This document shows, piece by piece, positions 18,571 through 28,281 of a stretch of DNA of 64,000 bases. Position numbers and translations under genes: made by a program. Source of the stretch: Caryophanales bacterium (GTDB taxonomy: Bacteria; Bacillota; Bacilli; CAJFEE01); assembly GCA_029256085.1 (NCBI GenBank), contig JAQSYP010000007.1, forward strand, positions 1-64,000, read 5' to 3'. Within the stretch, counting starts at the first letter, position 1. Each line of letters begins with the position of its first letter. The notes beneath the pieces were generated by a model, which was not told where the DNA came from, made no database searches, and was given only the letters and a program-made list of their open reading frames with translations.

Positions 18571-21500
18571 CTATTCAAAGATTTGTAAATAATATTTATT
18601 TCCAAAAGTATCAATAAGTTCAATATAGTAAACACATAAAATTTCTATTGACGATGTAGGCTTTTCATATATAAATTCCTGTAGTCCATTGAATTTACCA
18701 AAATTCCTCTCATCAATAAAGTTCCCGTCATAGTCAAAGACTATCACATTTAAGTCTAATGGATTAGTAGCTTCAGCCTCTACAATAAGATAATTATCAG
18801 TGAGGTTATAATCATAGGAAATGCTAACTAAATCAGCTGGCAAAGCTTCATTTTGAACATTAATTACTTTTGAAGCCTTCTTTCCTGTTGTGCTTATCGC
18901 ATTAATTTTGAAGCTGAACATTTCAATTTGGCTCGAGACCTTTACGCCATTTGCATTGTAACCGTCCCACTTAAAATAGTAGTTACCATTACTTCCTTCA
19001 ATATTTTTTAATGTTATAATTATTCTATTGAACCCATCTACTACATCTACAGTTGCGCTATGCATGTTACCTTGAATTTTAAAGAATACTTCAGCAACAT
19101 TTGATTTATCACTTGGAAATGACTGCACAACGTTTGGACCCTTTATTATAAACTCCTCAATATTAACATTGATATTAACTTGTGTAACTAAACTTCTGTC
19201 TAGTGAACCTTTGGTTGTGAAAACGATTTGGTACTTACCATCAACTACATAGTTGTTAGAGTTATCCCTACCATCCCATACAACATTATTTGACCCTTTC
19301 AATTGCTCAACATTCTCTATTAACTTTTTAACTATAATGCCGTCCTTTTGAACAACGATAGATACATGGCTATTTTTTGTTAAATTATAGTTAATTGATA
19401 ATGGAGTTAATTTACTATTAAGATTAAAAGTTGTTGTAGATAATTGTATTAAAGGTGGTCTATTGTCATTTACAATAATGGCTTTTGATAAGGTACTAAC
19501 ACCATTTTTTGCGTAATCACTTACAGTAATTGATATATAGTGATTTCCATTTGAGATATCATATCCACTTGAATATAATCCATCCCATGTGTAGTTAATT
19601 ACACCTTTACTATAAACTTTATTATTTATTATCGTTCTAACTACTTTTTTATCAGAATTTAAAATTTTCACATTAACATAAGCCTTTTCAGAAATGTAAA
19701 AGCTTCCCAATAATTTATTAGTATTGTTTACCTCGAAACTATAACTGTTAATCGATTGTTTACTAACAACTGGTGTTACTGAATCTAAATAAACATAAAT
19801 GTATTTCTTTTTTGATATTCTGTTTTTATTGTCTTTTCCAACGATGGAAATTCGATATGTTCCATCCGGTACTTTTTTCCCTAAAGAATTTGTTCCACTC
19901 CAAATAATAGAATTATTGCCACTTGGCATAGGATAATTAATTAAAAGCCTTTTAACAACTTGACCTGTAGAACTATATACCGTAGCTGTGACTTTCTGAG
20001 ACTTATTTAGATTAATATATGTTCTTAACGACGCTTTAGATTTTTTTGAGTAGTAGTATGAAGTGAGCTTTGGAATAATGTTTGGAGTTATAGCATTTGA
20101 CAAGCTCACCTTTGTAGTTTTATAAAACGCCCTTCCGTTTAATGTTATTTTTGCCTTTATTGTATAAACTCCAGTTCCAACGTAACTACCATTTGAATTA
20201 GTGCCATTCCATTTTATAGTTGATACGCCAGCTTGAATTGCTTTGTTTCTAGCAATATTTTTGACAATTGTACCTGAAGAATTATATACATCTGCTGTTA
20301 AAGTTGCTCCGTAAAGAACATTAACTGAAATTGGTAGAGAATTATCTCCAACTGCAGTGAATAAATACCTAGAGGACATACTTTTAAATGGTTCGCTAAC
20401 AAGTTTCAATGCCTTAGCAGCGTCAACTCTACCATATCCATAATATTTATCCCAACCTGCACTCCCTAATTCTACAGTCGATTTTTTTAATATTTCTAAA
20501 ACTTTTTCATCACTTAAATATGGATCACGTGATAACATCAGTGAAACTATTCCCGAAACTACAGGTGTTGCCATTGAAGTTCCTGACATATAACCATAAT
20601 AATTATTTCTTACTGGTAAAGTAGAATAAATACTTTCTCCTGGTGCAGTAAAATCTAGAGTGTTTCCATAATTAGAAAAAGAAGAACGTGAATCATATCT
20701 ATTAGTTGATCCAATCGCTAAAACCTTTGAATAACTTGCTGGGTATTCAATATAAGACGAACTATCATTACCAGATGCAGCAAGAATCGTAACATTTTTT
20801 GATGACGCATAATTAACTGCTTCTTGGAAAGATGCACTATACGAATCCCCGCCCAAGCTTAGATTAATTACCTTTGCACCGTTATTAACTGCATAGTATA
20901 TCCCTTTTACTATATCAGTGGTCGAAGCATATTCACCGCTAAAAACATCTATTGGCATTATTTTAACTCCTGTTGAAACTCCAACAGAGCCTTTACCATT
21001 TGCTAAGGCACCAATTATTCCCGCTACATGTGTCCCATGTTCGTCTTTATCAACATAAGTGCTACCACTTACAGCATTATAAGGCTTATAAATTACACCA
21101 TTAAATTCTGGATGAGTAATATCTACCCCACCATCAATTACAGCAACAATAGTATTAGAGGACCCCTTTGTTATGTTCCAAGCGTTTGGCGAATTAATCT
21201 TTGCTAGGTGCCACTGTAGGGAGTATCCATCGTCAGTTGGAACATATAATGATTTATAAATAACATTCGGCTCAGCTATTTTAACCCTATTATCAGTTTG
21301 AATCGACTTTACTAAGTCTATAGGTGTAAGGTTTTCTGGAACTTCAATGCTAACAATTTCACCTGTCTTTAATACTTTGAAACTATTAATCCCGAAATTT
21401 GAAAAAAAGCGCTTTAGCTCTTCATTATCTAATTTCTTGTTAAAGGTTACTATTAGTTCATTCTTATCAATATTATCTCTATTAAACATTGCTTCAACGT

Positions 21501-21609
21501 TCATATAATTAGTTTTTGCCTCTAATGGTACAACTCTTGCATCAACACCATACGGCACAGCAAATAAAAAGGAGATTATTAATAAAGTTAGTTTAAATAT
21601 AGTCCGCAT
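18571..21609 (-). CDS. Secreted subtilisin-like serine protease with FlgD-type Ig repeats
   Basis: 1012 aa. Signal peptide 1-25; inhibitor-like propeptide ~30-115; S8 catalytic domain ~130-405 with Asp159 (VAVIDGG), His191 (DEHGTHVAG), oxyanion Asn281 (AASGND) and Ser345 (SGTSMATP), all intact. About five FlgD-like Ig repeats follow, each with a W-(D/N/S)-G-x-N/D signature (IKWNGTNSNG, IIWSGTNSLG, YTWDGLYSSG, VVWDGRDNSN, FKWDGYNANG). There is no LPXTG or S-layer anchor. It is probably a self-processing extracellular protease whose repeats act as stalk or binding modules. GGGGAGG precedes the ATG; monocistronic. Confidence 0.93.
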   Translation of the reverse strand: MRTIFKLTLLIISFLFAVPYGVDARVVPLEAKTNYMNVEAMFNRDNIDKNELIVTFNKKLDNEELKRFFSNFGINSFKVLKTGEIVSIEVPENLTPIDLVKSIQTDNRVKIAEPNVIYKSLYVPTDDGYSLQWHLAKINSPNAWNITKGSSNTIVAVIDGGVDITHPEFNGVIYKPYNAVSGSTYVDKDEHGTHVAGIIGALANGKGSVGVSTGVKIMPIDVFSGEYASTTDIVKGIYYAVNNGAKVINLSLGGDSYSASFQEAVNYASSKNVTILAASGNDSSSYIEYPASYSKVLAIGSTNRYDSRSSFSNYGNTLDFTAPGESIYSTLPVRNNYYGYMSGTSMATPVVSGIVSLMLSRDPYLSDEKVLEILKKSTVELGSAGWDKYYGYGRVDAAKALKLVSEPFKSMSSRYLFTAVGDNSLPISVNVLYGATLTADVYNSSGTIVKNIARNKAIQAGVSTIKWNGTNSNGSYVGTGVYTIKAKITLNGRAFYKTTKVSLSNAITPNIIPKLTSYYYSKKSKASLRTYINLNKSQKVTATVYSSTGQVVKRLLINYPMPSGNNSIIWSGTNSLGKKVPDGTYRISIVGKDNKNRISKKKYIYVYLDSVTPVVSKQSINSYSFEVNNTNKLLGSFYISEKAYVNVKILNSDKKVVRTIINNKVYSKGVINYTWDGLYSSGYDISNGNHYISITVSDYAKNGVSTLSKAIIVNDNRPPLIQLSTTTFNLNSKLTPLSINYNLTKNSHVSIVVQKDGIIVKKLIENVEQLKGSNNVVWDGRDNSNNYVVDGKYQIVFTTKGSLDRSLVTQVNINVNIEEFIIKGPNVVQSFPSDKSNVAEVFFKIQGNMHSATVDVVDGFNRIIITLKNIEGSNGNYYFKWDGYNANGVKVSSQIEMFSFKINAISTTGKKASKVINVQNEALPADLVSISYDYNLTDNYLIVEAEATNPLDLNVIVFDYDGNFIDERNFGKFNGLQEFIYEKPTSSIEILCVYYIELIDTFGNKYYLQIFE

Positions 21610-21710
21610 AGTTACCTCCCCGATTGCTGATATTTCCTTATTTATAGATATATATTAACATACTAGTATAATAACTTAATAGAAGTACAAATTGACTATT
21701 TTACAACAAA

Positions 21711-21737
21711 AAAGAGCACCCGATTACGGATGCTCTG
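21711..21737 (-). terminator. Terminator of the ywiC-like gene
   Basis: AGAGCACC and GGATGCTCT pair around CGATTAC, with an A/T tract on the minus strand. Confidence 0.75.
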
Positions 21738-21748
21738 TAATTTCTTAA

Positions 21749-22465
21749 TTAAATTAATGCAAAGATGACAATCAGTGTGAAGTATGTTGAATTCACTATT
21801 TCGATTATTCCTACTTTCATGGGACTTGCTACTTTTCCATACATATATACTGCCCTTGCTAAACTAAACAAAAAGGCTAATGCAATTAAATTATAGCCAA
21901 AGGCTACAAAAAGAATAATAACTAATGAATGACCACCCCATGAATACCAACGATACATTGTATTACTTTTTTCTCTAATCATTGTTTTAACATAAAGTGT
22001 ACAAGTGAAGAAAAATAAAAACGTAGCTAATGTTGCAATTATTGATGTAGTGTTTATTGTATTTGTGCCAGCAAAGTATGCAGCTAAACCACCTATAGAA
22101 AAGATAACTATTGCAGCAAAGTCATTTAAGAGCGCACGTTCATTATTTGTTTTCGCGTAATAAACATTGATACAGAAAAACGGTAACATCGCTACGAGAA
22201 AATAAACTATGTTTAAATTCATAAGTGTTGTAATTAGTGCTAATGGAATTCCAATCACTGAGTATATAAGTGCCCATTTAATAAACTTATCATTTTTCTT
22301 TATTCTGAGGCTTGTTAAACCCATATAAGTTGCCATATAGATAAAAAGCCAAGACAGAAAAAATGGGATATGGATAAGGCTAGGATTTCCAATAAATGTT
22401 CCTATAATAAATGGAACAATCAACATTGCCCACGCCCCATGTTGTTTTGGTAAAAAAGGCTTCAT
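21749..22465 (-). CDS. ywiC: YwiC-like membrane protein
   Basis: 238 aa, seven to eight membrane segments. The N terminus KPFLPKQHGAWAMLIVPF is the hallmark of the YwiC family (PKQHGAWAM). In Bacillus subtilis ywiC lies near the anaerobic nitrate-reductase region; its function is unknown. AAGGAGG lies upstream of the ATG. Monocistronic, with a hairpin after it. Confidence 0.85.
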   Translation of the reverse strand: MKPFLPKQHGAWAMLIVPFIIGTFIGNPSLIHIPFFLSWLFIYMATYMGLTSLRIKKNDKFIKWALIYSVIGIPLALITTLMNLNIVYFLVAMLPFFCINVYYAKTNNERALLNDFAAIVIFSIGGLAAYFAGTNTINTTSIIATLATFLFFFTCTLYVKTMIREKSNTMYRWYSWGGHSLVIILFVAFGYNLIALAFLFSLARAVYMYGKVASPMKVGIIEIVNSTYFTLIVIFALI

Positions 22466-22555
22466 GAGAATACCTCCTTAAAGATAAATACTTCTTATAT
22501 TCTGATTTTACAATATAAAATATTAAGTAATTGTGATGAGAATCACTATCGCATA

Positions 22556-22584
22556 AAAAAAGAGCCTTATTTTTTAGGCTCTAA
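22556..22584 (-). terminator. Terminator of the 22585 gene
   Basis: AGAGCCT and AGGCTCT pair around TATTTTTT, with a poly-A run on the plus strand that reads as U-rich on the minus strand. Confidence 0.8.
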
Positions 22585-22872
22585 TTAGTTATTTGTAGAT
22601 GCTTCGTATAATAACCTTATCGATGTTACGAAATGTAATAACATACCAAGGAAAGGTATAAACCCTAGTATTGAAGCAGCAAAACCTACAAAATGTCCAG
22701 TCCTCATTTTTGATTCATCTGTTGCATACATAATTCCAAGTGTATGAATAATTAGCATTCCAAGTAAGGGTGTCCACCCAAAAGCAATAATTGTTGATCC
22801 ACCGATTACCGGTATTGCTAAAAACAGCTCTGCAAGACCTGCAAACCACTTAACTTTTCTAGAAGTACTCAA
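22585..22872 (-). CDS. Small membrane protein, ~95 aa
   Basis: Three membrane segments with a Gly/Ile-rich composition (LAELFLAIPVIGGSTIIAFGW, FVGFAASILGFIPFLGMLLHF). TTG at 22872 is preferred because GGGGGTG lies 7 bases before it; the GTG at 22881 lies inside that ribosome site. It is not assigned to a family. Similar short proteins are common in Bacillus, with unknown function. Confidence 0.65.
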   Translation of the reverse strand: MSTSRKVKWFAGLAELFLAIPVIGGSTIIAFGWTPLLGMLIIHTLGIMYATDESKMRTGHFVGFAASILGFIPFLGMLLHFVTSIRLLYEASTNN

Positions 22873-22930
22873 TATAAACACCCCCAGCCATATACTACAT
22901 ACTATTCATCTAGCTTGGGATGTGCTTATT

Positions 22931-23389
22931 TTAAGCATCAAAATACAAGTTTATCTTGTATTTTTTCTTCATTTCCTTAACAAAATTCTCAACTTCCTCA
23001 CGACTAGCCTTATCGTGAAGTTTCATTTTAGTATCTCTAATTATTTCCGACTTTAGCTTATCGTTCTTATCTTTTGCTTTTTTTAAATCCTTTTCTAAAG
23101 TTATATTAATCGAGAACGATAGGAAAAATAAAATTAACAAAAAAGTTCCTATTGGACTAAAAAACACACTAATGAAATTGCTAAAGAGATCACCGCTAGT
23201 ACCAAAAAAATTCCAAAAAAATAAGATTAATGAAAAAACGAAAACACAACACATTATAACAATTGTTATAAGTTGACGATCCTTTAATTTATCTACTTTA
23301 TTTTGGCGTTTTACTAGTTCATTTTTATATTCTTCAATTCTTTTTGAGTAAATATTATTATTACTTTTATTTTTTTTTGTTTCGTTCAA
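22931..23389 (-). CDS. Hypothetical protein with two membrane segments and coiled coil
   Basis: 152 aa. A polar N terminus, a coiled coil (NIYSKRIEEYKNELVKRQNKVDKL), two membrane segments (~48-68 and ~85-105), then a second charged coil (KKAKDKNDKLKSEI..). The start is TTG at 23389, with AGGGGGG 7 bases before it. Family not recognised. It lies between the B12 operon and the 22585 gene on the same strand. Confidence 0.6.
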   Translation of the reverse strand: MNETKKNKSNNNIYSKRIEEYKNELVKRQNKVDKLKDRQLITIVIMCCVFVFSLILFFWNFFGTSGDLFSNFISVFFSPIGTFLLILFFLSFSINITLEKDLKKAKDKNDKLKSEIIRDTKMKLHDKASREEVENFVKEMKKKYKINLYFDA

Positions 23390-23444
23390 TGTTTGTCCCC
23401 CCTTACAACAAATTTATGTAAGGGTTTATAAAATATACATTTGT

Positions 23445-24221
23445 TTATTTAAAAAAACTTGAAGGAAAATAAAGATTCCTGCCGTTTACAATAGTCTCAA
23501 TAAATTCAATTTCATAAACTTTCAATAGCTTTTCTATAGAAATTTTTTCATTACCTTCACCATTATCTATCAACCTACCGTTATTTAAGTAAATAATTTT
23601 ATCGCAAAAAATAGAGGCAATGTTAACATCATGAAAAACTGAAACAACTGTTTTGGAGTTTAATTTTGCATATTCTTTTATTTTCTTTAGGACACTTGCT
23701 TGTACTTTTAAATCTAAATGATTTGACGGTTCATCTAATAAAATCACATCAGAAGATTGAGCAAGTATTTGCGATAAAAATATTCTTTGCTTCTCTCCAC
23801 CGCTGAGTTCACCTAAATATCTATCCTTAAATTTATATGAATTAGTTGCATGAAGTGAATTTTTTATTATGAGATAGTCATCTTCAGTTAAATATTTCCA
23901 AAAACCGTTCTGATGAGCGTATCTTCCGAGACTTACTACTTCTTCACTTGTAAAATTAATATTATTTATAGACTCTTGGCTTAATACTCCAATCTTAGTA
24001 GCACGTTCTTTGCTTGAAAAGTCTTGTATTGATAATCCGTTAATCTTTATATCTCCTGAAAAATATTTTAAATATCCAGAAAGTAATTTTATTAATGTCG
24101 ACTTACCACTTCCATTTGGTCCTAATATTCCAACAAATTGACCCTTCTGTGCCGAAAAACTAATATCTTCTAAGAATTCAGTATTTTTATATGAAAAAGA
24201 AATGTTACAAACTTCAAGCAC
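23445..24221 (-). CDS. btuD: Cobalamin ABC transporter ATP-binding protein
   Basis: 258 aa from GTG at 24221, chosen because AAGGAGGAG lies 7 bases upstream; a longer frame exists but starts inside the permease gene. Walker A GPNGSGKST, signature LSGGEKQR, Walker B VILLDEPSNHLD and switch His (FHDVNIA) are intact, in the FecE/BtuD layout. It overlaps the permease by 8 bases. The riboswitch at the head of the operon identifies the cargo as vitamin B12 or a corrinoid. Confidence 0.92.
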   Translation of the reverse strand: MLEVCNISFSYKNTEFLEDISFSAQKGQFVGILGPNGSGKSTLIKLLSGYLKYFSGDIKINGLSIQDFSSKERATKIGVLSQESINNINFTSEEVVSLGRYAHQNGFWKYLTEDDYLIIKNSLHATNSYKFKDRYLGELSGGEKQRIFLSQILAQSSDVILLDEPSNHLDLKVQASVLKKIKEYAKLNSKTVVSVFHDVNIASIFCDKIIYLNNGRLIDNGEGNEKISIEKLLKVYEIEFIETIVNGRNLYFPSSFFK

Positions 24222-25269
24222 TATTTCTCCTCCTTCTAACAGAAATATAGATAATAACAGCAAAGAATGGTGCACCTATAAGAGCAGTAATTACTCCGAT
24301 GGGAAGTTCAATAGGTTGGATTATTTTTCTAGAAATAATATCTGCTATTACCAAGAATGTTCCACCATATAGGAAAGATAATGGTATTAATTTAATATAG
24401 TTCCCCCCATAAATAGCTCTAAGTAAGTGTGGGACAATTAATCCGACAAAACCGATTGTTCCAGAAACTGCTACTGCTGCACCTGTCGTAATAGAAGCAG
24501 CAATTAATATTATAAGTTTGGATTTTGTGACATTAACACCAAGGTTATGTGCATGTTCTTCACCAAGTGAGAATGCGTTTAATTCATACGCATACAGCGA
24601 GATAATGATAAACCCAATTATTATGAATGGTAACGCAAGTGAGATAGACTCCCACCCTCTCATCGAAACACTTCCAAGCAACCAAGAAATAACTTGTCTT
24701 AACTCTTGTCCAGAAATAGCTATAATTAGCGAGATTGTTGCTCCAATGAATGAACTAAAAACTACACCAGCTAAAATTAGTAATTCTAGCTTATTAACGC
24801 CACCAAACCCCTTTACTAGAAGTAATAGAAGTAAGATTGAACTTAATGAAAATAGCATACTAACAAAAGGTAACGTAAACTTACCGATTAAAGGTAACTC
24901 TATTCCAAGGAATATTACTAAAACAGCACCTAATGCCCCACCTGATGATGTCCCTAGAGTATATGGATCAGCGAGTGGATTTTTAAGTAAGCCTTGAAAA
25001 GCTGCTCCACACATTGCGAGGGCTGCTCCAACTATAAAGGCTAATATAATTCTTGGTGCTCTAATAAGCCAAATAATATTAAACACCGAGTCATTTTCAA
25101 TTGGATCACGGCTAATAAATGTAACTATAGATCCTAATATAGTAGAAAAAGGAATAGTCGTTGAACCTATTCCTATCCCTATAATTATAGTAATAATTGA
25201 AATTACTGCTGCCAATACGATTGGAAAAATAAAACTACTTAATGATCTCTGGGTATAGTGCTTTGGCAA
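24214..25269 (-). CDS. btuC: Cobalamin ABC transporter permease
   Basis: 351 aa, about ten membrane segments of the FecCD/BtuC family. Motifs: RAPRIILAFIVGAALAMCGAAFQGLLKNPLADPYTLG (in parts), GTIGFVGLIVPHLLR and the C-terminal ELPIGVITALIGAPFF. The start is TTG at 25269 with AAAGGGAG upstream, 35 bases inside the btuF gene. Forms the membrane channel that BtuF feeds. Confidence 0.92.
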   Translation of the reverse strand: MPKHYTQRSLSSFIFPIVLAAVISIITIIIGIGIGSTTIPFSTILGSIVTFISRDPIENDSVFNIIWLIRAPRIILAFIVGAALAMCGAAFQGLLKNPLADPYTLGTSSGGALGAVLVIFLGIELPLIGKFTLPFVSMLFSLSSILLLLLLVKGFGGVNKLELLILAGVVFSSFIGATISLIIAISGQELRQVISWLLGSVSMRGWESISLALPFIIIGFIIISLYAYELNAFSLGEEHAHNLGVNVTKSKLIILIAASITTGAAVAVSGTIGFVGLIVPHLLRAIYGGNYIKLIPLSFLYGGTFLVIADIISRKIIQPIELPIGVITALIGAPFFAVIIYISVRRRRNSA

Positions 25270-26179
25270 TTTCTTCTACTCCCTTTGCTAGTCGAGGACC
25301 AGGTCTAGAAACTAAATCATCATTTAAATCAAATACTTTTTTATTTTTAATTGCATTTACATTTGACCAAGCTTTTCTGTCTAAAACTTGTTGAGTTGCA
25401 TTTGGTGTATACGCCCCATAGGTTGTTAAAATAACATCTGGATTTTTCTGTACTACAGTTTCCTCCGATAACTTTACCCATCCCTTTTGGTCACCCGCAA
25501 CATTTTCTGCACCTAGAAGTGAAAGCATCTCATGCATGAATGTACCTTCACCAGTTGTGTAAATTTCAGGTGCTGGAGAAACTTCCACCCAAACCTTTTG
25601 CTTACCCTCACCTTGAACTTTATTCTTAATAGAATCAATATTAGATTTCATATCCTTCACTATTTTACTAGCTTCATCTGACTTACCAGTAGCTTTCCCA
25701 ATTGTGTTTATAGATTCATAAACGTCATTAAAACTTGTAGCATTACTAATTACTATTACATTTATGTTAGATGCTTTTAACTGATCAAACGCTTGTCCAG
25801 CTTGACCTAACATTGATTCATGGGCAAGAACAAGATCAGGATCTAGCGAAATGATTTTTTCTACATTAATTTCCATCCCACTAACTTTTTCTTTTTTTGT
25901 TGCTTCTTCTGGATAATTATCAAACTCTGAAACTCCGATAATTTCTTCATTAAGACCTAAAGCAAAAGCTGTTTCAGTATTACTAGGAATTAGGCTAACT
26001 ATTTTTTGAGGTTTTTTTTCAATTATTATTTCCTTTTTTGTTGCATCAGTTAAAGTTACTGGAAAATCAGCTTTCTTTTTTGGTGTAGATTCCTTTTTGC
26101 TTGTGTCGTTACATCCAACTGTAAGCAATAACAACATTGCCATACATACTGTTAAAAAACTTTTAAATATTTTGTTCAC
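25235..26179 (-). CDS. btuF: Cobalamin-binding lipoprotein
   Basis: 314 aa from GTG at 26179 (GGAGG 8 bases upstream; the longer frame has no such site and lacks the signal at its N terminus). Lipoprotein signal ending LTVGC, then a class III periplasmic-binding fold: KIVSLIPSNTETAFALGL, DLVLAHESML, SRPGPRLAKGVEEIAKALYP. It captures the corrinoid outside the membrane and docks on BtuC. First gene of the operon under the B12 riboswitch. Confidence 0.93.
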   Translation of the reverse strand: MNKIFKSFLTVCMAMLLLLTVGCNDTSKKESTPKKKADFPVTLTDATKKEIIIEKKPQKIVSLIPSNTETAFALGLNEEIIGVSEFDNYPEEATKKEKVSGMEINVEKIISLDPDLVLAHESMLGQAGQAFDQLKASNINVIVISNATSFNDVYESINTIGKATGKSDEASKIVKDMKSNIDSIKNKVQGEGKQKVWVEVSPAPEIYTTGEGTFMHEMLSLLGAENVAGDQKGWVKLSEETVVQKNPDVILTTYGAYTPNATQQVLDRKAWSNVNAIKNKKVFDLNDDLVSRPGPRLAKGVEEIAKALYPEIIK

Positions 26180-26203
26180 GTTTTTTCCTCCAATAAAAAA
26201 TAA

Positions 26204-26228
26204 TAACCCGCTAATATAGCGGGTTTTG
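26204..26228 (-). terminator. Riboswitch expression-platform terminator
   Basis: AACCCGCTA and TAGCGGGTT pair, followed on the minus strand by TTATTATTTTTT, 25 bases before btuF. It would form when cobalamin is bound and stop transcription. Confidence 0.8.
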
Positions 26229-26289
26229 ACTTCGAACAAAATATAATACACCATTTTAAAATGCATTAAATCCTTGTTCAAATTCTCAA

Positions 26290-26460
26290 TCCCCGAAGAT
26301 TTGATTTCGTACAAAAATATGGCAGGTCTACTGACTTTGCTTCAATTTACTCAGGGCCTTCCCATACATGAGTTGTACAGTGGCTATTCCTTTTCATCAG
26401 CATTACAGTTGCGGGGACAGTTTTGGCTTCGCACCAAATTCCCTATTAAGTCTAATAATG
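26290..26460 (-). ncRNA. Cobalamin riboswitch
   Basis: On the minus strand the class hallmarks appear in order: GGTGCGAAGCC, CTGTCCCCGCAACTGTAA (the conserved core), GCCACTG, GGGAAGGC, and the B12 box AAGTCAGTAGACCTGCC. It sits directly before a terminator and btuF, the standard arrangement for B12-uptake operons. Confidence 0.95.
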
Positions 26461-26530
26461 ACACCATAATTTGTAATATTTAATTTTCGATATACTCATT
26501 GTAATTTAAATAGAATATAAAATACAAATA

Positions 26531-27784
26531 TTAATTTTCATTTATTTCCATTTTGCTTTTCAAAAACTCATATAGCATTTGCTTTTCGTCTTTCACGTCA
26601 CTTCTAATTCCTTTAGAAATAATGTTACCACCATACTTAGCATTTATTTTCTCCACTACATTTACAATTGGTTCATCCTTTATGTCTTGCTCATAATTGA
26701 AAATATTAAGCTGTTTAAACGCATCAGATTTGTTGATTACTTCATGGGCAGTAACCCCTAGTAATCTGACTGGATCACCACTCCAATTTTTCATAAATAA
26801 GTCCACTGCCTCATGCAAAAGTTCTTGTGGATCTTGAATTGGGTTAAATAGTTTCTTACTACGAGTTACCATTTTTCTATTTGCATACTTAATCATAATT
26901 TGTAATGTAACTGCAACTGCATTTTTTCTTTTAAGTCTCATAGCCACTTTATCACTTAGTAGTTTTAATGTCTCAATCAAGTGTGATTCCTCAGAAACAT
27001 CATTTGGGAGTGTTGTTGAATTTCCAATTGACTTGAATTCTAAGATCGCATTTGGGTCAACTTCTCGCTCATCAATGCCGTTTGCTCGTTCTTTTAGAAC
27101 TAGAGCATAGTTTCCTATTTTCTGTTTTAATAAATATTCATTAGCTTTTGCTAGGTCTCCAATTGTGTAGATACTTATTTCATTTAACTTTTCAGCTGTT
27201 TTTATTCCAATTCCGTGCATCTCTTCAACTTTTCTAGGCCAAAGTATGGTGGGCACTTCTCTTTTTCTTAGCACAGTAATTCCAAGAGGCTTTTTCATAT
27301 CAGATGCTGTTTTTGCTAAAAAGCGATTAGGAGCAATACCTATACTACAAGGTAGCTTTAACCTTTCTAGTAATGCTGTTTGAATTTTTTCTGAAATCTC
27401 AATTGGTGTACCTAGGTGTGAACAATTAGATATGTCAATATACGCTTCATCAATAGATACAGGCTGGAGTATTGGCGAAAATTCTGCCATTATTTCAAAA
27501 ATTTGATATGCTGTCTTACGATACAATTCATGATTTGGCTTCCTAATTATAAGATGAGGACAACGTTTTTTTGCTTCCCAGAGGGGCATTGTTGCTCGGA
27601 TTCCAAAAGCACGTGCTTCATAGCTGCACGTTACAATAATCCCTCTGCGCTCTTTTTCATTTCCAGCAATAACAAGTGGCTTTCCTTGCAATGATGGATC
27701 GTTAGCAACTTCTACAGATGCGTAGTATGAATTCATATCTACATGTAAAATTACTCGTCCACTTTTCGGATAATAATTCTGCAT
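26531..27784 (-). CDS. dinB: DNA polymerase IV (Y-family)
   Basis: 417 aa. Catalytic motifs: ILHVDMNSYYASVE, the steric-gate region GIIVTCSYEARAFGIRATMP, and SIDEAYIDIS with the active-site Asp-Glu. A helix-hairpin-helix (GIGIKTAEKLNEISIYTIGDLA) and the little-finger domain follow. Carries out translesion synthesis. There is no clear C-terminal clamp-binding peptide, though the tail LYEFLKSKMEI was not tested. GGAGGGG lies before the ATG. Confidence 0.93.
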   Translation of the reverse strand: MQNYYPKSGRVILHVDMNSYYASVEVANDPSLQGKPLVIAGNEKERRGIIVTCSYEARAFGIRATMPLWEAKKRCPHLIIRKPNHELYRKTAYQIFEIMAEFSPILQPVSIDEAYIDISNCSHLGTPIEISEKIQTALLERLKLPCSIGIAPNRFLAKTASDMKKPLGITVLRKREVPTILWPRKVEEMHGIGIKTAEKLNEISIYTIGDLAKANEYLLKQKIGNYALVLKERANGIDEREVDPNAILEFKSIGNSTTLPNDVSEESHLIETLKLLSDKVAMRLKRKNAVAVTLQIMIKYANRKMVTRSKKLFNPIQDPQELLHEAVDLFMKNWSGDPVRLLGVTAHEVINKSDAFKQLNIFNYEQDIKDEPIVNVVEKINAKYGGNIISKGIRSDVKDEKQMLYEFLKSKMEINEN

Positions 27785-27822
27785 AATGCCCCTCCTTTCT
27801 TTCTAAAATATAGCTTAAAAAT

Positions 27823-27863
27823 AAAAAGAGGACAAATCTATTTTTCGTAGGCTTGTCCTCTTT
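27823..27863 (-). terminator. Terminator after yisL
   Basis: AAAAGAGGACAA and TTGTCCTCTTTT pair around a ~15-base loop, downstream of yisL on the minus strand and before dinB. Confidence 0.85.
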
Positions 27864-27907
27864 TAACATATGTAGTTGCATCTGAAATCCAGATGCTGTA
27901 TCACTTA

Positions 27908-28249
27908 TTAGAAATAAAATAAACCTTGAGGTAATTTTAGGCCAAGATATATTAATCCAATTAATACAATAACAAATTGGATCCATAAACCACTTGTATT
28001 ACCACCTTTTCTATCTCTTATCAATATCATCTCAAAAAGACCTAAGAACCATAATCCTAATACTAACTTAAGACCATATAGCAAGTCCATTTTGAAAAAT
28101 AACATACCTCCTGTAATAAATACAAGTACATACATTACTCTTAAAATCATGTGTAAAACTTTAACATTTTTACCACTGCGTTGGAGTAGATATGCAGCAC
28201 AAAAAATTACTAAAGCTAGAACTATTGATGTTAAATGCGCATGTGTCAT
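27908..28249 (-). CDS. yisL: YisL family membrane protein (UPF0344)
   Basis: 113 aa, four membrane segments. The N terminus MTHAHLTSIVLALVIFCAAYLLQ and the middle LHMILRVMYVLVFITGGMLF fit the YisL/UPF0344 family. Function unknown. GAGGTGAG precedes the ATG. It follows the AarF-like kinase gene by 32 bases and is probably co-transcribed with it. Confidence 0.85.
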   Translation of the reverse strand: MTHAHLTSIVLALVIFCAAYLLQRSGKNVKVLHMILRVMYVLVFITGGMLFFKMDLLYGLKLVLGLWFLGLFEMILIRDRKGGNTSGLWIQFVIVLIGLIYLGLKLPQGLFYF

Positions 28250-28281
28250 TACTTCTCACCTCCTTTAAATTATAAGCCAAA

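Noticed and set aside
27702-27986. 94-codon minus-strand ORF across the dinB start
   Set aside because: Overlaps dinB and the yisL terminator, with no ribosome site.
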